DNA from: a bacterium | GTDB lineage: Bacteria > Bacillota_A > Clostridia > Lachnospirales > Lachnospiraceae | Length of the DNA stretch: 16,063 bases | Direction: 5' to 3' | Assembly (NCBI GenBank): GCA_004562915.1 | Contig: SFQZ01000067.1 | Coordinates: 1 to 16,063 of the forward strand | Shown here: in pieces, positions 13,020-16,063 of the stretch | How the letters are laid out: each line of letters begins with the position of its first letter | How positions within the stretch are numbered: the first letter of the stretch is position 1 | The notes under the pieces: generated by a model | The model's database searches: none | Seen by the model: only the letters and a program-made list of their open reading frames with translations | Told to the model about the DNA's origin: nothing | Translations under genes and position numbers: made by a program

Positions 13020-13220
13020 CTAAATTCCTGCACTTTCACTCGTAATTTTTTCAAAAATTGTTTCCACCAGACTGGTTAACTGTGATTTAAAAATTAACAC
13101 CAGTCCAATAATGACCACCAAAACCAAAATCAGTTCAATCACCGAAATTCCCCGGTTATCGTGCATCACACACTGTGCCCGGATCCAGACTGATCTGATC
13201 ATATTTTTCACACGCTTCAT
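13020..13220 (-). CDS. flp: Flp-type (type IVb) prepilin
   Basis: 66 residues. A basic leader (KRVKNMIRSVWIRAQCVMHDN) ends in the processing site RG|ISVIEL, with Glu at +5 after the cleaved Gly, followed by the hydrophobic helix ILVLVVIIGLVLIF and a short tail KSQLTSLVETIFEKITSESAGI. This is the standard Flp major pilin architecture; the leader is long, as in other Gram-positive Flp1-like proteins. A longer reading frame begins at 13283, but it overlaps tadC and GGGAGG sits just before ATG 13220, which is chosen. The gene lies 31 bases after tadC. The peptidase that would process it is encoded downstream in the same operon. Confidence 0.88.
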   Translation of the reverse strand: MKRVKNMIRSVWIRAQCVMHDNRGISVIELILVLVVIIGLVLIFKSQLTSLVETIFEKITSESAGI

Positions 13221-13251
13221 CCTTTCACCTCCCTCGTCTTTCCTTCCCAGC

Positions 13252-14565
13252 CTACAGATCGATAGAAAGAAAGGCCGGAACAACGACGATCACAAGAACG
13301 ATTACTAGCATCAGAAGCATCGGAAGCAACAGCTTGACACCTGCTTCTTCTCCAAGACGCCTTGCTCTGCTTTTTCTGTCTTCCATGGCTTGAATCGCTT
13401 CCATTTTCAGCATATCCGAAGTCCCTTTTGCGCCCTTTCTCAGATTCTGGGAAAGAAGCGCTCCCATTTTCATATACGGAACCAGACCGCATCTTGCGGC
13501 AAACCGCTCATAACATTCTGCCTCCGGTATGCCGCTCTGCATTTCCTGAAGTGTGATGACCATCTCTTCATATGCATCCCGCACCCGGCCTTCTCTTTCT
13601 TTCTGTCCACAGTAATCTGCCGTTATTTTCTTCCAGACATTCTTTGCCGTCATTCCTGCTCCCATCAGCATCGTAAACTGGCTCACGATCTCGGGATAGT
13701 CGAACAGCATCTGTTCTTTTCTGTCTTTTCGCAGCTTTTCTTTCTTCTGTCTTTCCTGCACTACCAGAAATACGCAGATAACTGCTCCAAGCATCAATAC
13801 CGGCATGACCTTTGATTCTTTCCTGAATCTCCATCGGACTGTCCTGCCATTTACCTGTTCAGGAAGTACAAAAGATTTCTCTTCCCGCGATACTTCTTCT
13901 GCCTGTCTTGCTGCATTAAGCACCTGGTTCCGTATCGTTTCTGTCTCTTCCACATCTGCAAATACAAGAACCTGTGTATTATAAGCAGCTTCCTCAGTTC
14001 CGTAACGCAGGATCCCCGTAATCTTTACAAGGACTCCTTCGCCTTCCGGATCTTCTTCCAGCACCGCATCCTGATTGATCCTTCCGTTCATATCCATCAC
14101 GTCATAACGCCCCGGTTCCCAGGAAATAGCAAACGGGTATCCCTCCAGCTCCTGCGGGAAACATAGTGGCTTGACCACATGATCCGCCGTTTCATTTTCA
14201 CCCAGTATTACTTGATCCAGCTTATTCATAGCCTGCCGGAACAAAGACTGGACTTCCTCCTCGCTGTACATTCTGGGAGAAACCTGTATCTCTACATTTT
14301 CAGATTTCTCACCTTCGATTTGCATCTGAAGCTGATGATTTACCGAATTCCCGCCATAATCTTCCCGATTGATCCTGACCTTGCCGAAATTCTGCATCAC
14401 GCCCTGACCACTGATTTCTGTTAACAGAGCAATCGTCGCCGCGCAAAACATCACATAAAAAATCGTTTTCCACAATTTTTTATCATAATGGATAAGCAGC
14501 TTCCTATAGCGCAGTACAATGCATACCATGCCAAGGATAAAATACACTGCTATGCATACCCACAT
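13252..14565 (-). CDS. tadC: TadC-like pilus platform protein with a large extracytoplasmic insertion
   Basis: 437 residues, far longer than typical TadC (about 280-320). Two N-terminal helices (about 3-20 and 33-51) are followed by about 200 residues that should lie outside the membrane, then a helix (about 254-272, VMPVLMLGAVICVFLVV). After that comes the type II secretion F domain (YPEIVSQFTMLMGAGMTAKNVWKKI ... LGEEAGVKLLLPMLLML) ending in a last helix. The insertion ends with ISWEPGRYDVMDMNGRINQD and VLVKITGILRYGTEEAAYNTQVLVF, which resembles a bacterial Ig-like domain. The protein should form the inner-membrane platform together with TadB. One base separates its ATG from the tadB stop. 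The T2SF assignment is firm; the Ig-like call is inference. Confidence 0.85.
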   Translation of the reverse strand: MWVCIAVYFILGMVCIVLRYRKLLIHYDKKLWKTIFYVMFCAATIALLTEISGQGVMQNFGKVRINREDYGGNSVNHQLQMQIEGEKSENVEIQVSPRMYSEEEVQSLFRQAMNKLDQVILGENETADHVVKPLCFPQELEGYPFAISWEPGRYDVMDMNGRINQDAVLEEDPEGEGVLVKITGILRYGTEEAAYNTQVLVFADVEETETIRNQVLNAARQAEEVSREEKSFVLPEQVNGRTVRWRFRKESKVMPVLMLGAVICVFLVVQERQKKEKLRKDRKEQMLFDYPEIVSQFTMLMGAGMTAKNVWKKITADYCGQKEREGRVRDAYEEMVITLQEMQSGIPEAECYERFAARCGLVPYMKMGALLSQNLRKGAKGTSDMLKMEAIQAMEDRKSRARRLGEEAGVKLLLPMLLMLVIVLVIVVVPAFLSIDL

Positions 14566-14566
14566 A

Positions 14567-15325
14567 TCACACCTCTATCTCCACAATTCTGTTTCCCAGT
14601 CTCCATGCGGCCAGATATGCAAGAAGGCATCCGCTCATAAAGAGGACTCCCCGGATATTTCCGTAAAGAATATCCATGAATTCGGGAAAACTGATTCTCA
14701 TATATCCAATGATCCCAAAAGGAATGACCGACATTACCTGAAATTCCAACTTCTTTTCCGCGATCACCGTTGCGATCTCGCGGTTCACCTCTGCCTTCTC
14801 CACGATTTGCCTGACTGCATTTTTAATTATGGCAATGCTGTCACCGCCGCTTCGCTTTGCCTGTGCAAATATCGTCACAAAGCTGTCTGCCTCCGGAATA
14901 TTCACTCTCTTTGCGAATTCCTCCCAGACCAGCTCCACATTCACATTCAGGTTCAGCTGACTGACCATGTATGAAAATTCACGCACGATCACAGTGTCAT
15001 TCTTATACATTACCTGCAGATCCTTCTGCACTTCCTTGATTGCATTTTCCATAGAATATCCGATATTCATCTGTGCACCCAGGGACTGCAGAGCATCCTG
15101 AAACTGGCGTTCAAATTCCTGTCTTTTTTTCTTTTCCAGCTGTTCCTCATTTCGTTTAAAATAAAGAACTCCAAGCGGAAACAAGAGAATTACCGCCCAC
15201 CATTCGGAATAAAAAAGATACGCCGTCGCCGCGACTACGGACACACTTTTTGCCGCCGCCAGCAGGTATTCCTGTCTGCTAATACCCTGCTGCCAAAAGC
15301 TTTTCCCGCCGCAGCAAATCGGCAT
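14567..15325 (-). CDS. tadB: TadB-like pilus platform protein (type II secretion F domain)
   Basis: 252 residues. After a short N-terminal segment come two helices (about 23-55), then a cytoplasmic T2SF domain: QEFERQFQDALQSLGAQMNIG, the GYSMENAIKEV segment, FAKRVNIPEADSFVTIFAQA, KRSGGDSIAIIKNAVRQI and EVNREIATVIAEKKLEFQVM, followed by two C-terminal helices. This is the normal order for TadB, which with TadC forms the inner-membrane platform that the TadA ATPase drives. The start at 15325 is preceded by GGGTG and overlaps the end of the tadA remnant by 47 bases; no better internal start is seen. The gene itself looks intact, although the upstream ATPase is truncated. Confidence 0.88.
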   Translation of the reverse strand: MPICCGGKSFWQQGISRQEYLLAAAKSVSVVAATAYLFYSEWWAVILLFPLGVLYFKRNEEQLEKKKRQEFERQFQDALQSLGAQMNIGYSMENAIKEVQKDLQVMYKNDTVIVREFSYMVSQLNLNVNVELVWEEFAKRVNIPEADSFVTIFAQAKRSGGDSIAIIKNAVRQIVEKAEVNREIATVIAEKKLEFQVMSVIPFGIIGYMRISFPEFMDILYGNIRGVLFMSGCLLAYLAAWRLGNRIVEIEV

Positions 15326-15635
15326 TTTTCACCCACTCTCCCTGGATTTTTCCGTTCTTCTCTCCCGTTTCCCTAAACGAAAACAGGGACTGCAATCGGA
15401 TCTCGTCTTTCTCATATCCAAGTACCTCCACAATTTCCAATACTTTTCTGCTTCTGTCCCGCAATCTGCCTAGATGCACCATAATATCAATTCCTGCAGC
15501 GATCTGCCTTTGCACTGCAGAAAGCGGGATATCCATTCCCATAAGGGTCATCATTTCCAGCCTGGAAAGCATATCTTTCGGACTGTTCGCATGCCCGGTG
15601 CTCAGAGAACCGTCATGGCCCGTGTTAAGCGCCTT
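15279..15635 (-). pseudogene. tadA: tadA/cpaF ATPase, 5'-truncated remnant (C-terminal about 118 residues)
   Basis: Reading leftward from about 15635, the frame encodes KALNTGHDGSLSTGHANSP, then MLSRLEMMTLMGMDIPLSAV and GIDIMVHLGRLRDRSRKVLEI, which are the well-conserved last third of the TadA/CpaF secretion ATPase after the Walker B region. Everything N-terminal to it (the N-domain, Walker A and Walker B, some 300 residues) is absent. An in-frame TAG occurs at 15644-15642, and the DNA beyond is AT-rich and unrelated. The only internal methionine start (15572) would give 97 residues without ATPase function. So the gene is broken at about 15633-15636 by deletion, insertion or an assembly junction. 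It would need an ATPase from elsewhere for the pilus to work. Confidence 0.88.
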
Positions 15636-15686
15636 TATATGGACTCCCTATTCTCCCATCATGCATAAATACAATATCTGTACATA

Positions 15687-15701
15687 ATATACAGTGTATA
15701 T
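15687..15701. promoter_or_regulatory. AT-rich dyad beside the tadA break
   Basis: ATATACAGTGTATAT is a perfect dyad around G15694, with an additional TGTACA palindrome 2 bases to its left (15679-15684). It lies in the approximately 95 bases between the terminator of the membrane gene and the tadA remnant. It could be an operator or a recombination-site component; no matching -35/-10 pair for the remnant operon is convincing here. Confidence 0.25.
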
Positions 15702-15731
15702 AACGTTATTATCTTGCCATTTCACAGCTAC

Positions 15732-15764
15732 AAAAAGAAAAGAGAGCCTTTCACAGCCCTCTTT
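15732..15764 (-). terminator. intrinsic terminator of the small membrane-protein gene
   Basis: On the minus strand AAAGAGGGCT (15764-15755) pairs with GGCTCTCTTT (15748-15739) over 10 bp with two G-U wobbles, loop GTGAAA, followed by TCTTTTTG. It sits 14 bases after the stop at 15778 and should stop read-through into the tad remnant. Confidence 0.8.
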
Positions 15765-15777
15765 CACATCGACTTTC

Positions 15778-16050
15778 TCATTCATTTATCATACTCAACA
15801 TTTTTTCAACCAATATCTCTAAACTTTTTCCCAAAAATGGGACAAAGTCTGGTATTGCCCCAAACGTCATGCCAATTATTATCATTCGACAACATTCGCT
15901 TGCAGACTCCAGTGCAAATCCATAACTTAAAACACCTGTCAATATAAAAACAATTGATAAAAAGTAAAGTAAAATATTTCCCAACATCATCGGGATTTTT
16001 ATAAACCAACAAATTAATGTCATTACTGCAATAATCAAATACAGGAACAT
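15778..16050 (-). CDS. Small membrane protein of unknown function, possibly continuing past the window edge
   Basis: 90 residues if it starts at ATG 16050. There is no ribosome site in the 13 bases that remain, and the frame stays open to the window end (Y-I-T-K before the Met), so the true start may be outside. Three hydrophobic segments are visible: MFLYLIIAVMTLICWFI, MLGNILLYFLSIVFILTGVL and MIIIGMTFGAIPDFVPFLG. The C-terminus is KSLEILVEKMLSMINE. I do not recognise a family. It is AT-rich compared with the tad genes and ends in a strong terminator, so it appears to belong to different DNA that replaced the front of the tad operon. Confidence 0.6.
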   Translation of the reverse strand: MFLYLIIAVMTLICWFIKIPMMLGNILLYFLSIVFILTGVLSYGFALESASECCRMIIIGMTFGAIPDFVPFLGKSLEILVEKMLSMINE

Positions 16051-16063
16051 TTTTGTTATGTAT

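Noticed and set aside
15636..15720. Frameshift rather than truncation of tadA
   Set aside because: None of the three minus-strand frames beyond 15636 encodes the expected GEVRG/Walker B region; the DNA is unrelated and AT-rich.
1..16063. CRISPR array
   Set aside because: No regularly spaced direct repeats of 23-40 bases; the repeats at 3948-4295 are inverted and of two unrelated kinds.

Overview
The window looks like chromosomal DNA from an anaerobic Gram-positive Clostridia, most likely a Lachnospiraceae (Blautia/Dorea/Coprococcus-like) gut bacterium. This is inferred from strong AGGAGG-type ribosome sites, clear sigma-A promoters, a stand-alone murG, and a Tad-like pilus cluster with the DUF5702 and DUF6382 accessory proteins I associate with that family. 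No database search was possible; family names come from motif recognition.

Left part (1-2831): the 5' end of a 2'-5' RNA ligase-like gene and an AEC-family permease read leftward. A tRNA-Pro(GGG) with its own consensus promoter follows. Next to it lies an AT-rich pocket of unknowns: a four-helix membrane protein, an acidic 86-residue protein, and a divergent ribbon-helix-helix regulator whose shared intergenic region holds 10-bp-phased repeats.

Middle (2832-9048): a cysteine synthase gene that seems to start at ATT rather than ATG; an approximately 500-bp gene-free stretch with two different long inverted repeats side by side; a small secreted protein; a single-pass membrane protein of the anti-sigma-like DUF4367 type; murG on the opposite strand; an ECF-type sigma factor preceded by a HIT hydrolase; and a soluble orphan histidine kinase transcribed divergently from the HIT gene. 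The sigma factor and the DUF4367 protein are plausibly partners, but murG lies between them in the opposite orientation.

Right part (9049-15635): a leftward, tightly packed Tad/Flp-type pilus operon. In transcription order it holds the 3' remnant of the tadA ATPase, tadB, tadC with a large extracytoplasmic insertion, a tiny Flp prepilin, a DUF5702 protein, a TadE-like pseudopilin with two Cys/His repeats, the prepilin peptidase tadV, a second TadE-like protein, and a DUF6382 protein without its usual FHA domain. tadA is cut off at about 15635: its Walker-containing N-terminal part is absent and unrelated AT-rich DNA follows, carrying another small membrane protein gene with a strong terminator. 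The cluster therefore seems to have lost its ATPase, upstream genes and promoter through a recombination or insertion event, or the window has an assembly junction there. In an intact strain the peptidase would mature the Flp prepilin and pseudopilins, the TadB/TadC platform and TadA motor would extrude the fibre, and the DUF5702/TadE proteins would act as minor pilins or secreted tips.
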